A DNA stretch of 64,000 nt from Gordionus sp. m RMFG-2023 (lineage: Eukaryota > Nematomorpha > Gordioida > Chordodea > Parachordodidae), in the NCBI RefSeq assembly GCF_954871325.1, contig NC_088775.1, forward strand, positions 14,175,561 through 14,239,560, read 5' to 3'. Below, in pieces: positions 1 to 12,611 of the stretch (positions are counted from its first letter, which is position 1; every line of letters starts with the position of its first letter). The notes beneath the pieces are model-generated. The model was not told the DNA's origin. It worked only from the letters and a program-made list of their open reading frames with translations, and made no database searches. A program made the translations under genes and the position numbers.

Positions 1-517
1 TTCATGCTCTAGAAAATCGAGTGACAGATCAACGAGATTATTTGACAAATGTAACACCCATCATTAAAATCTCTTAAATAATAAATTTTTCCACAAAATA
101 TTTTATTAATTGGAAGGTCCCGTCCCTGAAGATTTCCAAAGAGAAAATGTGAGGATGGGGGAAAAATATGGCATTATTGATCAGCCACATCAACTATTAA
201 ATATAATGAAAAATATTATTTTAGGTTTCTTATACATATGCTATATCATTAATAATAAGTTTAAATCACATTATATCCTATTTTTTGACAAATTTGTCTT
301 CCGATCCTCAATTCTTCCTTCATAAAACCTTCATTAAGAGAAAAAATATATTCCTTTCCTCCAGAATTCAAATAGAAATAGCATAGAGTATTATTCTTTC
401 ATTTTTATTTAGCAATTAATCCTAGCTATAAATAATCTCGTTTTTCTATATGAATTTTATTTATTAAAATTATATTATATTAATATTTTAACAATTATAC
501 ATCATCAATATTCTTTA
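1..517. other. No recognisable feature
   Basis: A+T-rich sequence. A 71-codon open frame at 110-325 has no family resemblance and looks like chance. Confidence 0.5.
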
Positions 518-1607
518 AAGAGGTGGGCATGGGCCGTGAAACTACGCATGACCCATCGTGTCACGGTGGGTCACAGCGTGAGAGCGAAAAATTTTTAAAT
601 CATTAGGCGTGACTGGGGACGGGCCTTCCTAAAAATTTTCTTGGGCGTGATTGGGCGTGAACATAAATTTTCCGTGAATCATGGAAATTTTAATTTTTAA
701 AATTGTTTTTTTGTAAATATAGAATTTGCAATTTTATAATTACAATATATATTTTCTAATTTAATTTTCTTTTTTAAAAAAGAATAATTTTGAAAATAAA
801 AAATCTCCCACATTTTAAGAACAACCTGTATTATGCTGCTAGTTCTACTTTCTTTTTATGTTTAGGTGTTTTGTCACGAGATTTTTTACTAAATTTTGTT
901 AAACTTTAAAATTGATATGTTCAAATCAAATTTCTCAAGCTTATTTACCATGTGTATATTAATCTTCTTACAAGTTATTGCCAACTATCATTTATAACTT
1001 TCCTAATTCTCCTACACTCTATAAAAACCTATTCTAAATGAAACATTTAGAGAATATCTAGATGATTCTGATGAAGCATCAACATAGACCGATGAAAGCT
1101 GTGAGGATGAACTTAAAAGATTCATCGCTCATAAGACAAATAACAATGACAATATTTTGAAGTTTTGGAAGCAGGAAAATTTATTTCCTTTTTTGAGAAA
1201 ATTAACGAGTAACATTTTGTCAGCCCCGTCAAGTTCGGCTTCTAATGAAAAGTTTTTTCTTAAGCCAATCGCTTATTAATAGGAAAGGCGTACACAATTG
1301 AAATAAACAACATGGACATTCTTCCTTTTCTAATTCGACTTTTAAATTGTATTTATTTTTTGTTAATATGGATTATGGAATTAGAAAATAAATAGAATAA
1401 ATTCAAAAAAGTGTAAAATTATGGCAAAAGTTTTGAAAAATTTAAAAACACCGTGAATTTTTGGGCGTGACGGGCGTGAATCAAAATATTGCCTTTCGTG
1501 AGTGGGTGGGTGGATTTTAGTGTTAAGCTTGAATGGGCGTGAATTTTTTTTATTGCCACCGTGAGCGGGAACGCCGTGAATAAAAAATTAGTCCCGCGAT
1601 ACCTCTA
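518..1607 (+). mobile_element. Decayed hAT DNA transposon (copy A)
   Basis: Ends AAGAGGTGGGCATGGGC and GTCCCGCGATACCTCTA form imperfect inverted repeats, with many GGGCGTGA-type subterminal motifs inside both ends. Flanks ATTCTTTA and ATTGTTTC match at 6 of 8 bases, consistent with a worn 8-bp target duplication. At about 1075-1270 an in-frame stretch reads NNNDNILKFWKQENLFPFLR then LSAPSSSASNEKFF. This is the hAT C-terminal dimerisation signature, with internal stops. Only the 3' end of the transposase is recognisable. Confidence 0.8.
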
Positions 1608-3719
1608 ATTGTTTCTATATATTTTTTTATTATCATATTGTGGCATTTTAAAATAATTTGCCAGTTTTTTTACTCTCTTTGCAAAAGCTGTCATAGAATT
1701 TTAAAATAACTATAAAATCTTAAAATAATATATATTAAAATCACTAATTTAGAGTTTATTTAATATATGCAAAATAATAGTTTAATTAACTAAATTAGAT
1801 TATGCATAAAATATAAAAGATACAAAATACTAATATTTATAAAAGTGCGTACAGATTGGGTTCAGAAAACCCCATTTAGTCTTTCATGTGATTCACTGCT
1901 ATGATGAATTAAAACTACTAGTTGAAAATGATAATTTTACTCATAAAATCATGAATTAATTTAATTAATGAGAATTTTTATTAATAAAATTTTCATTTCA
2001 AATCTTCCATTTTATTGTTTTGACATTTGTACCCTTAGTAATTCTGAAAATTTAAGAAATATGAGAAATGCTATAAAATTCCTATCTATAAAGAACAAAA
2101 TATTTTATATGGTCACCTTAATATAACGTGCCAATGTATAATCATTAAGTTTTTAATTTCTAGATCTCCATATTGCTTTTAATATAAAATTGTTTACTTT
2201 ATCAATAATCCCAGTTGTCTTTCCTTATACTTTTATTATAGTTTAAATGTTTTCGAATCGAAAAAAAAAATTTATATAATTTTATGGACAAAGCCACTAA
2301 AACTTAATCCTTTTGTATTATATAATAATAATTGAAAAGAAAAAGCTTATATCAATAAATTGAAAATTTTAAGTTTTTTTAAAGAATTTTAAGAAATCTT
2401 TTAAAATTTATATAATTTTTCATTGTTTTTTAAAAAATTATATTCTAAGATAATACAATACCGTATAATGTAATATAATAACTAGATAATTTATATTGTT
2501 AATATTTAGAAATTGAATTTGATTATATCGTTCATTGTTAGATTCCACTAATTCTAAAATTTATTAGCGATGCGAAAGCCAAAAAAAAATTTGAAAAGCT
2601 TTAAAGTATATTCCGGACAAAAAATACTCCAAAAATTTTATATTTTTAAATTTATATAGAAATAAAATTGGGGATACATATTTAAAAAAAATTGACCTTC
2701 TTTTCAAAATTAGCCAATAAAAAATGATTATACGCCATTATACGCCATTATATTAATGAATTTAATTATGATAGATCACCGAAAGCAAGTATACATTTAA
2801 AAAAAAAATCTTTTCACAAATAATTAAGATACATTGCTTCCCTATATCATATGAGAACACAAAACTTCACTTTAAAAAATAGGTAGAGCAACCTAGATCG
2901 TCAAGGACATAAAATCGAAATGATCAAAATGGTAAAAAAAAATTTAAGATAGTAAAATTGAATCATTCCGTTTGGAAGATTTTTATTAAAATAACTAGAA
3001 TTATTTTTCAAATTTTATATATAATTCCAATTTAATTGGGATATTATGATACATTTGAACAATAAAACAATCATATTATTCCACAAATATATATACATAC
3101 ATCATTATTAATAAGTTAAAAAAAAAATTTTTTTTCAAATTCATTATTACAAGTAAGTTAATTTTGTAAGCTTCAAGAAGTGGTTAGCCTCGATATTGTT
3201 GAGCAAAATTCCTACTTTTATTATACTAATTATATTTTTTATAAAAAAGAAGTTTTACAAAGCACCTTTATAGTTATATAGGTATCGAATCATATATTGC
3301 TCTTCCCAATATCAAAAAAAAGTTAAGAAGTTACAGCAGATTTTGGACGATTGGTTCGACAATCCCCGACCTCCCCATAAGATATATTCCCAGATTTTCG
3401 TTTCTTTGCATTTCAAATTTTCAACTTCTTACAAAATATTATAAGGGTAATAAAAAATAGAATTGACTAGAATAATTATGTAATTGTAGGATCGGAAGTT
3501 AAAATGTGATTAAATAATTTGACATGTCACAGGGCTTACCTAGCCCTGGTCTCCCTATTCTTGAAAAAAGAATACAGTTTTCCGTTTTATATATTATCGA
3601 TAATCTAATGAAATGTCATATCTTTATGAGAATCTTCGCTACAATTAGCAGATTGAATAAAAAAATATTTTTAATGAATCTAGAAGACATGCGTAAATAT
3701 AAATTATATTAATATAAGA
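1608..3719. other. No recognisable gene
   Basis: Low-complexity A+T-rich sequence with a short repeated TTATACGCCA motif at about 2730. I see no coding signal. Confidence 0.45.
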
Positions 3720-4140
3720 TATGTTGGGTAATGACTCTCCGTGTCCGACGTTTAGTTTATATGTATTTTTTATAAACTATCTAAACATGTCGTTTTTTAT
3801 TTATCATTATATATAAAAAATTACCGTTTTAGAGTAAGTGCGTGATTTATTATACGATGATCTATATCACCAACCACATAGTCCAGGGTTCGAATTCAGG
3901 AAATTTTAATTTGTTTCTAAATCAAAATAGGTGGTTGGTTGCGTGCTATGGGATAGGATATGTGTTGGTCGGAAGCTACAGCATGATTCCACCTATAATA
4001 TTTGAAAAATGGGTTTTACTTAATGCATTTAATAAAATTTGGTCTTTGCTTAGCATGGTTTCTTAAAATTGGTAGTTGCTTAGCAAATGGTTTTAGGGCC
4101 GATGCGGCGACTCTGTAAATTTTATAAAGAAAATCTGATG
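3720..4140 (+). repeat. SINE-like unit with tRNA-type box B
   Basis: Begins near GGGTAATGACTCTCC. It has a box-B-like GGGTTCGAATTC at about 3889 and a 3' part TTAATAAAATTTGGTC with TTGCTTAGCA, which recurs in the unit at about 38735-38993. Boundaries are approximate. Two open frames across it (3524-3712 and 3842-4066) have no coding character. Confidence 0.45.
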
Positions 4141-4957
4141 TTAATTTGATGTTTATAAGATAAGAATCCATAACATTATAGGACAAATTAATACTTTTTT
4201 AGAAGTTAGGGTTCAAAAAAAAATTTAAAAAATAAAATATAAAATTAGTTTCTATTCTTTAATTAGAACTGGACCATTACGCCATGTTACCCGGTTTTTT
4301 AGAGGAATTTTTTGTTTTAAAAATATAGCTTGTGGAAAGCTGAAAAAATTTAACTAGTATTTTATTAGCGGTTTTATGGCACACGCCTGTAGTGTGAGCC
4401 GAATTTACAGATTATGTTGGCATATCTTCAATGTATAATTTTCTTTAAAAAATAAGCATGTTGGAGTACATCTCTCTTGATAACTTATATGGTTGTTAGA
4501 TGTTTTCTTACTTCAAATTGTATACAATCTGAACGGAAATTTTTAATGATTTTTTTTTGCCCCTACTTTGCCAAAGTTAGGCCACCATTAACACAATATA
4601 TCCCGTATAATAAAAATAAACAAAATGGACTTGCAGTATATATAATGAATGTTTCGAGAGTTTAAAAATAAAACAATCTATAAAAAAAAATATAATATTT
4701 GAATCAATATAATTTTATTTTATGTATATATATATAATACAGAATATATAAATATTTTTGAGGCACAATATTAAAAAACCAATAAATGATACTAAAAAAA
4801 ATGACATAATTTTCCAATATTAAGTTATTTATACAAACTTCTTGATTATATCGAAACAAAATAACCTATCAAAAGTAAAAAAATCTTTAGAGAAACTATA
4901 GTTTTATTTATGCTCTTATCAATCGAAGATCAATGTATGATCCATCCTTAATGTATC
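4141..4957. other. Upstream region of the gamma-like gene
   Basis: About 0.8 kb before the start codon at 4958. A+T-rich; no TATA box, initiator or other promoter element can be assigned with confidence. Confidence 0.4.
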
Positions 4958-7900
4958 ATGGAAGATTTTGACAACTATATTTATTCCATCTCCGAAAATA
5001 TACCTACGTATGAAGGAAAAGCGGGAAACGATTACAATGCACCCAACGCTCTAACATACAAATCCAAAATTTCTATCGCATCCGATGCTATACGTACTTA
5101 CTTTGAAAACCATTATTCGCAAAGTGTGAACGAACATTTTGTAGATTTGATGGTAGGCTTGACTATCATAACACTTATAATCAGTACATCTACTACAGCT
5201 TGGTTCAAAATAATAGAAAGTATCGATGAGGGTATAGGTATCCAATCTGGGTTAGAAGATTATCATACCACATTAAATAATAACTCCTCAAACAAAGGAA
5301 TACCATTAAAGCCATTTTTTTCATTTTTGAATCAGACTTCGCTTAAAGACTATAAATGCGTGTTATGTTCACCATCCGCCCTTAAAAACTTTTCTTTAAA
5401 TCATCTACTAATGCCATTTTATGATTTAAATATTACCCTTATGGATAATACGGTATTAAAAGAAGACATTCAAGCAGAGATTCCATCCAATTCAAATACT
5501 AAAATATTTGTTGTTAATTCTTATGGATTGTGGCGCTGGTGCATATATAAATTTAAAATGGACCTAGATAAGGGCAATGGTAATTAATTTTTTAAATATT
5601 ATTCTCATATAGCTAAATTACGACCTAGATAATATTGTTATTAATAACTAATTCTTCTGAACCCTGGGATAATTTTACTAATAAATAGTCTATCGACTTA
5701 TTAATAAAATGAAATTATAGTCATCCGAGTTTTGAATGAGTCTAAGTGCCATTTTATGATTATGAATATAAAATCGATAATAATAAATGATAATTTATCT
5801 TATATTATGTAATATGTATTCAGTTTGAATCAAAATAAAAAGGAATAAATTATTCCACATAATGCCCTATTCAACTTCGTTCTTGGATAGTCTAATATCT
5901 GCATTCTACTATAAAAAATTTATAAATATATACTATTGTATTGTCTGATTGCCAACATAGAAATTTCCGGCGTTGCCAAGATATTGCTACACTAGTCTGA
6001 ATTCGCTGTCTTTTTCTGGGATTGAACTTGTATCGGCGATATTAGAGTTTTTTCATCATTCATTTTTTTTTACATATCGATATGGAAAAATAGCTTCATT
6101 TATATATCAATTCTTTTTTCTCACAAATTTTCTTCTTCTTATTTTCACTAATAATTTTTTTTACAAATTCTATTCAATTTTAGAATATTTCAATATATTT
6201 TTTCGTAATTACAGCAATTTACGATGATAAAATATAACGGCCACCATGCTTAGCACATATTTTGAGATTAAATGGGAATTAAATCTAACTCTCCATTTAT
6301 AGTAGGCACGATTTGTCTATGCGATGCGAAATCAATTGCTAGCGAAATCACAGGCTAATTCGTCACAGCTATGATATATTTTTATACGTAAACAGCCGTC
6401 CCGATTTAATTGTATATTTATAAATTCAATCTTATTATTGACTTTCTAGGGTAAATTACGCAGCGATTAATTTATTATTGCTTGAGCTAATCGATCGCGT
6501 TTACTATAAACGAAACGCGAAACCCAGAGAATGAAGAAAAGAATAAAGAGCATCTAATACAAGTAATAGTTCAAGCAGGGATCTACAGAAGTCTAAATAT
6601 AAGCCCGGTTTGGAAATATGTTGGCTTCGACTGATTTCTTTTATTTTTTGATAATATTTTTGACTCGAAATTTTATTAATTTTGGATAATTTGATCAAAT
6701 TTTCAAAAAGAAAAATTTGTAACTATGAGCAATAATATTAAAAATGCTTACATTAATAAGATTATCTAATATTTTTCCAAATGATTATTTGATATAAATT
6801 TATATATATATATTTATTAAATTGGCCCAGATTGGATCCGTTCCGTCTCGGCCAGAATTTTTAATAATCCTAAATCTGGTTAAATAGGTCAGGTTTCTGG
6901 AGTGCCCTTGAATTAAATAATTATCGACTTTCCCACTTTCTCAAATTGAAAGCAACTGCAACAATATATATAATTAATAAAACATTTACAAGTTTCGTTA
7001 ATAAGGTGAAGAAATCTTTTACTGCAGTTTCGATACGTTTGGAAAGCTTCCTTTTTTCTTTTCTCTACTTAAGAAAGAAAGAAAGATTAACAACAACTCT
7101 GGATATAACTTTACAATGGCCAGCCCTAAGATACTTTAAATATCATGTGGCAAATGTCAGATGCTAAATTTATCATGGTGGAAAAATCTTTCTGGATTTT
7201 TAGGCGATAGTCAATCTATAAAAAAATCTGACCCTTAAATTATGGATAGATTTTATGGGCACTTTACTTTTCATAGCTAAAATAAAATATTATAAAAATA
7301 CTTAAAAAAAATTACCCAATCTATAAATCTTATTATAAAATTATACAGTTTTCTAAAATCAAACCATAGCCATATTATAAAAAAAGAAATAATGATTATA
7401 AAGGTAATAAAATTTTTGATTTAGTAAAATATCGTAATTGGCGCTAACATTAAGAACAAATTGCCTCTAGAGTTAGGGTAAGGCTGGATTTATTGTGGGA
7501 TTCGATCCGTCACAATTTATCAGCTGATCGATTTTTTAAATTTGTTTAGATCAATTTTTCTTTTTTTTAAATAAAAATTTTATTTTTAATCCTATCATGC
7601 TCATAAATCTAAGAATTATTGATTTTAAAAAAGAAAAGGATTTTTTAAAATCGTTTAGCTGCTAAATCGTGTCGGATTGAATCCTATCATAAATCTAGCC
7701 TAAGTTTGAACAAAGGTTCAAGTTAATATTACAACTGAATTATACATCATGGACAAAAAAAAATTAAAAATAGTTTTAAGGTATGAAACTGTAGTCAGGA
7801 GTGAGATTTGAAGATCTTTTAACTTTTATTTTAAATAAACGAGAAAAAAAATATAGTTTATTCTTGTTCATATTTTTATATATAGAACATTCAAATTCTA

Positions 7901-9161
7901 AAGTTTGCTACTTTATACATAATTTACAAGAAGATACTGTTTCGTCTACACCTCTATCAAGTATACAAATTATAATATAATATATAAAATTTATTTAATA
8001 TTATACTTAATCTTAGGATCTCTTCAATACGTGTTTATTTTTCCATTGGTAAGCCTAATTACCTGCATACTGGCTTATAACTTTTTATTTATTTGGAAAA
8101 AAACTAACCGTGATATGTTTAATATAATAAGTTCTACACTCTTTATTATATCTGGTAATGAAATAATCGATTTAATCGAATTCTTACTTAAAAACATCAA
8201 TTTAAAATAATAAATAGGTTTGATTTTGTTCGTAGGAATAATTATCATGCTATCCAAACTGGAAAATGATATGCATCTCAAAAGAGGTCCTGTTACCCCA
8301 AGCGCCAAATCAGATACTGAAAATGAAGATGAACCTCCTGAAAACGGAAAAAATGACATAAAAATGATAATTAAATTAAAGAACTTAGCCAGATTTTATA
8401 TATTATCAGGGGGTAGAGCCTACAATATTGGTCCCTCTTTTAAACTATCTTGTTTAGCCTTCATCCTATTGAACACTTGTTGTGTACTCTCTTCTAAACC
8501 TATATTCAAGCACATAAAAGCAAACATTATATCGATTAGATCTATCGAACGATTGAGAAGTTTCAAGTGCGCCAATATAAAAATAAAATCTAGGATAGAG
8601 AAAAATCTATTAGATATTTCGGTAGAAAAAAGTTTGAGCGACAAGTTGTTTCAAAAGTTTGTCCAACACTTAAACAACTTAGACTCCGAAAATTACGATG
8701 CTGCTAATACTACCATTCCGAAATCTAAAAAAACTTCCCAAAAGATAATAAGGAAAGGTATCCTCGATTGTCTGCATAAAACCGCGTCACCATCAAATTT
8801 AACGCTAGGCATCATCCCGAATACGGGTTATAACGAAACATCTGATTTCGAAATACTTCTCCTTAAAATCTTGCTAAACGCTCTATGCCAAACTTTGAAA
8901 GTGGATGACAATAACAACGAAGACCTCCAAAGTTTACAACGCAAACTTAGCAAAATCCCGAACGATTGGTTAAGTCAAATGATCGACGATGAACAATTGT
9001 GTCTCGATTCTTGCGATTTCGCTATATACTTCGAAATTATGAATTTGATCAAAAAATTTAAAACGAAAAAATATCTGACGCTAAACCGAAAATTCGTTCC
9101 TACTTTAAAGAATTTTTTCAAAAATGAAATTCCCATGGCTGAAATATATGGTGATTTATGA
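4958..9161 (+). CDS. Claudin-superfamily four-TM protein, calcium-channel gamma/TARP (CACNG)-like
   Basis: Exons 4958-5579, 8017-8154 and 8218-9161 join in phase (split glycine codons at both junctions, GT-AG introns) into 567 aa. Transmembrane segments: about 62-83, 212-234, 242-265 and 327-345. The long first extracellular loop has the claudin-family signature GLWRWC (190-195) and several N-glycosylation sequons (near 108, 125, 144, 158). TM2 (VFIFPLVSLITC) and TM3 (NIISSTLFIISGLILFVGII) read like stargazin-type gamma subunits ([32 protein letters not shown] as I remember them). The 222-residue C-tail is charged, ends EIYGDL and lacks the TARP PDZ ligand. It is larger than vertebrate TARPs, mostly through the first loop and tail. 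ATG context is good (A at -3, G at +4). An auxiliary role for a calcium channel or glutamate receptor is inference; a divergent claudin/PMP22 protein is the alternative. Confidence 0.72.
6293..6512. mobile_element. MITE, TTTATAGTAAACG-type ends
   Basis: The right end CGCGTTTACTATAAACGAAA is the reverse complement of a sequence type at the left end (ATTTATAGTAGGCACG). The same pair bounds a second copy at 29706-29880. The terminal repeats are diverged and I did not find a clear target duplication. Confidence 0.45.
7482..7700. mobile_element. PIF/Harbinger-like MITE with TAA target duplication
   Basis: 219 bp with imperfect terminal inverted repeats of about 55-60 bp, starting GGCTGGATTTATTG and ending CATAAATCTAGCC. 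It is flanked on both sides by TAA, the 3-bp target duplication typical of PIF/Harbinger elements. It carries no coding capacity. It lies in intron 1 of the gamma-like gene. Confidence 0.68.
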
Positions 9162-9283
9162 GTGAGTAAAAATATATTTTAAAAAAAAACTTTTTTGTAT
9201 ATTAAGCAAAATGTTTTTGTGAAATAATAGAGTTTGTTTAAAAAAAATATATAAAATACGATATTGGATTGTATTTGTAATAT

Positions 9284-9289
9284 AATAAA
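9284..9289 (+). promoter_or_regulatory. Candidate poly(A) signal of the gamma-like gene
   Basis: AATAAA 123 nt after the stop at 9161, within A+T-rich sequence; plausible but not unique. Confidence 0.4.
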
Positions 9290-9558
9290 AAAATTTAGAA
9301 ATTTCTTATATATGATTAAAAACTTTGATTCATTATAGTGTGTGTATAAAAAAAATTTTAAAATATGGTCATTTAAAAGAATATATTAAAAGCTGCTATA
9401 TCGATTTTAAATTGAATTTATATTTATTCTATACCAGCACAGGGATGGAGAAAAAAAAATATAAGAACTTTGAAAAGAAAATCCGTATACGATTCGGAAA
9501 AAAAATATGATCGAAAATGCGAATTTATTTCTAAAATATTAGAATTATTAGAATATAG

Positions 9559-9800
9559 CAGAGACCTGCAGGCCCAGCCCGAACCTGCCATAAGCATTTT
9601 AAATATACTCGGGCCGGGTCTAAACATTATTTTTTAAAAATAATCGGGGAAGGGTCGAATATTTGAAATCGCCATTATTATCTATAAAAATTAAATATAA
9701 TATATTTTATCCCAACCGGACCGAAGCTAAAAATATAAATCGGACCGGATAGAACTTTTTTAGAAAAAATCAGGACCGGGCCTTGGCGTGCATCTTTTAT
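9559..9800. mobile_element. GGGCCGGG-rich MITE-like unit (diverged)
   Basis: Starts CAGAGACCTGCAGGCCC and has repeated CGGGCCGGG and GGACCGG motifs in an otherwise A+T-rich region. It ends near GCGTGCATCTTTTA. It resembles the better-preserved copy at 41425-41805. No target duplication was found, so the right boundary is uncertain. Confidence 0.4.
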
Positions 9801-12110
9801 TAAAGATGTGACTTTGCCTATATTACTAGTATATGAATATTAAACTAACCTTACAAATTTCACACAATTTGTCACGAAATTTAGAATTTTTGTTTTCCTT
9901 ATATTTTTATTAAAATATAATAGTTAAAGTTAAACCTAAATTTTTTATGATATCGCGAATGAATATTACCTCGAAGTAATACAATTTGGCAAGATTAACA
10001 TATTTATATTTATCAGTTTTTATACAAATAAAGACCACTGAATATTCGGACCTAAAAACAATTTTTTTAAAATGGCCTAGCTCCAAATATTTTTTTTGAA
10101 TATTCGAACTAGACCTTAAAAAAATATTGTAAAAATTTTTAAATAAAATAAAATGTTTTCTAATTCAAAACATCCTTCCAGATATATTTTCTAAGCCGAT
10201 ATATTTTACCTATTTTTAATTAAGATTTTGAGATATAACTCTTATGTGTTAGACAAATAATAAACAAAGGGTGATTTTTATACAGCCTTGTATTTATTCC
10301 AGAAAAAAATAAAAAAAATACCTCGTTTAACATCATTGACTTTGTATTGAAGCGGGAGAGATTAATATAAAAACACAATAAATTTTGTCCCGCTTCTAAA
10401 GATAATATAACTAAAGTTTACTCAGGAATTGAGAAAAAGCAATAAATTTCTCAATTGACTCTTGTGATAAAATGGGTATATAATCGATTACTACATATCT
10501 AACAAAGAATTCGTTGGATCTGAACTAATTATGGCATTTTTAAACTTAAATAATCGCATCAAGCCAGATAATAATTTCTAGTTTAAGTGGTAATCAATTT
10601 CATTACCAGTTTAAATATTCTCTTTGGTATACTCTTAAAATTATTATAAAATATTATTCCATTTTAATTTTGTTTACAAATTTGTATATAAGATATGGTA
10701 GCTCAAAATGGACAATTAAATTTGTAGTAGTTATTATTTAATATGCTTAAGAGTGTTCCTTTTTCTAAAATTACCCCCCCCCCCTTCTTCCATATCCTTG
10801 AAATTTATAAGCACTAAAAAAAATTCTCTTATATATATTTTAATATCATTATTATTGCAATTAAATCTATACAGAATGAATTGAAGTCTTTTATATTCAA
10901 AAAAATCCAAACATACAATTAAATAACTAGGCAGAATATAACATAGTTTACTCTGCCCATATATTTTCTTTTCATGTGCCTAGTTTTAATTTTAAGTCTA
11001 ATTAAACATATTTTCGCTTTTAAAGAATATTTTTTTGAAGCAATTAGATTATGGATCCTTTAATTATTTTCGAAAATGAAATGTCTGAAGTTATTAATAT
11101 CTATGACCAATTATTCGAGCAAAGAAAACAACTAGTCCATCGTATTATAAATTAACTTGTCATATCGGGAAGGAATTGGAATTTAAGGAAATATTATTAT
11201 GCATCTATCTTCATCCATTTTTTTTTGCAGTCTAATTTTTTCTCATGATTTAGGATTCAGTGTAAATACAAAACTTCATATTATTTCCTAATCAAATGTT
11301 AAGGATGTTACCGGATGAGAGAATTTGATGAAATGGAAGCGAAATTGTTAATTTCAATGAAAGAGAAATGAAATGAGCTATTTAATGGTAAATAAATTAA
11401 AATTTTTTAGTTCTTATTTACAAGATATACAACATTTTTACAATCAAGAAGACTTATCCCTCAATTGCAACTCAAGACCATACTTAAGTATACGTATTCA
11501 AAGGATATATAGTAAACATAGATTTCTAAATTATGGAATTTATTATACGACCTTACTAGATTATATTAACTTAACGTTTTTATATCTCAATATTAATTCT
11601 TGTGCTTGGCAAGCAATTTTCATCCCAAAAAAATAATTTCGCATAAATGTGCCTTTTGCGAAATTGTTATTATTTTATTTTTCGCAATGATTTACACAAT
11701 TTTATTGCTTGTGAAGTTATTTGCAGGTGGGAGAATAGATTATAATCGCCATGCATAAATCTTTGCCTATATTTTTTCCCTGAGCAAAAACCTTTGTATA
11801 CTCTGTATAGTTCATACCGCATTAATTTGTTAATCTAAACTTGTTAACGGGGACCCTTTCATCCCCCGAGTATGCTACTCCACTTTTACTTATAGCATTT
11901 GGGTTTGTTATAATCTTTATTGCCTTTTTCAAACGATTAATTTATCTTTTTTGTTAACCCTATTTACCGCCAATGGCATTCGTTATTACTTACTATTAAA
12001 ATTCTTGTTATATGACACTATATTTATTAGATATCTTCTTGTCTAAGTCTCTCTGATGCAAAACGAAGTCTAAAATAAAATGGAAAGACATGCCGTTCGT
12101 CTTCCTACTA
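9801..12110. other. Intergenic, no recognisable gene
   Basis: A+T-rich sequence with a run of 12 C at about 10777. A 34-codon frame at 11051-11155 (described separately) is the only piece with somewhat coding-like composition. Confidence 0.4.
11051..11155 (+). other. Unassigned 34-codon ORF
   Basis: ATG-initiated frame beginning MDPLIIFENEMSEVINIYDQ, rich in charged residues and more protein-like than nearby chance frames. No splice partner, domain or family is recognised. It may be a lone small exon or chance. Confidence 0.15.
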
Positions 12111-12384
12111 AGGCCTTTTTGATATTACGATCGCAGATCCAGTGCAAGGGCAAATAATTCCATTCCCGCCATTTGGATATGAAGTTCACCTACATCCTAA
12201 TTTTACATTGATTGCACGCTTACCTTCTATTCACATTGCACCATTGAAATGGCTTCGGTGGTTGATTGTTGACATACTATCATTATCCTACCTATCTCCC
12301 GAATTAAAATCAATAATAAAAGCATATTTTTGTGAGAATACATATGAATATTCCATGAGGTTACATACAACATTTATATACTGA
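12111..12384 (+). other. Unassigned open stretch, possible exon
   Basis: After a potential acceptor (CTACTAAG at about 12103-12110) a frame runs from GC/CTT. It reads DITIADPVQGQIIPFPPFGY and continues through VHLHPNFTLIARLPSIHIAP to a stop at 12384. The proline-rich, low-stop composition looks more coding than its surroundings. I recognise no family. It could be a decayed element or an exon of an unseen gene. Confidence 0.2.
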
Positions 12385-12611
12385 TAAAACTTGAGAATAT
12401 ACGCCAATTACCAATAAATCAGCTCCTTCTATATACTGATTAAAGTAATTGCATAATTCAATAACTAAAATTTGTCACAACAGTATCAAAAATATTAACA
12501 TATCCTTCGTAGTAATGATAAATAAAAAATCTATTTTCTCCAGAAAAATCTTATACCGCTATACTGTTTTAATTTCTCTTTTTTGATAGTCAGATAAATA
12601 TTATATTAAAG

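Larger units (their letters stand above)
5580..8016 (+). other. Intron 1 of the gamma-like gene
   Basis: GT-AG intron of 2,437 nt. It contains a MITE at about 6293-6512 and a Harbinger-like MITE at 7482-7700. The remaining sequence is A+T-rich with only short non-coding open frames. Intron 2 (8155-8217) is just 63 nt. Confidence 0.75.

Noticed and set aside
110-325. 71-codon open frame as a gene
   Set aside because: A+T-driven composition, no family resemblance, no splice partner and no usable context.
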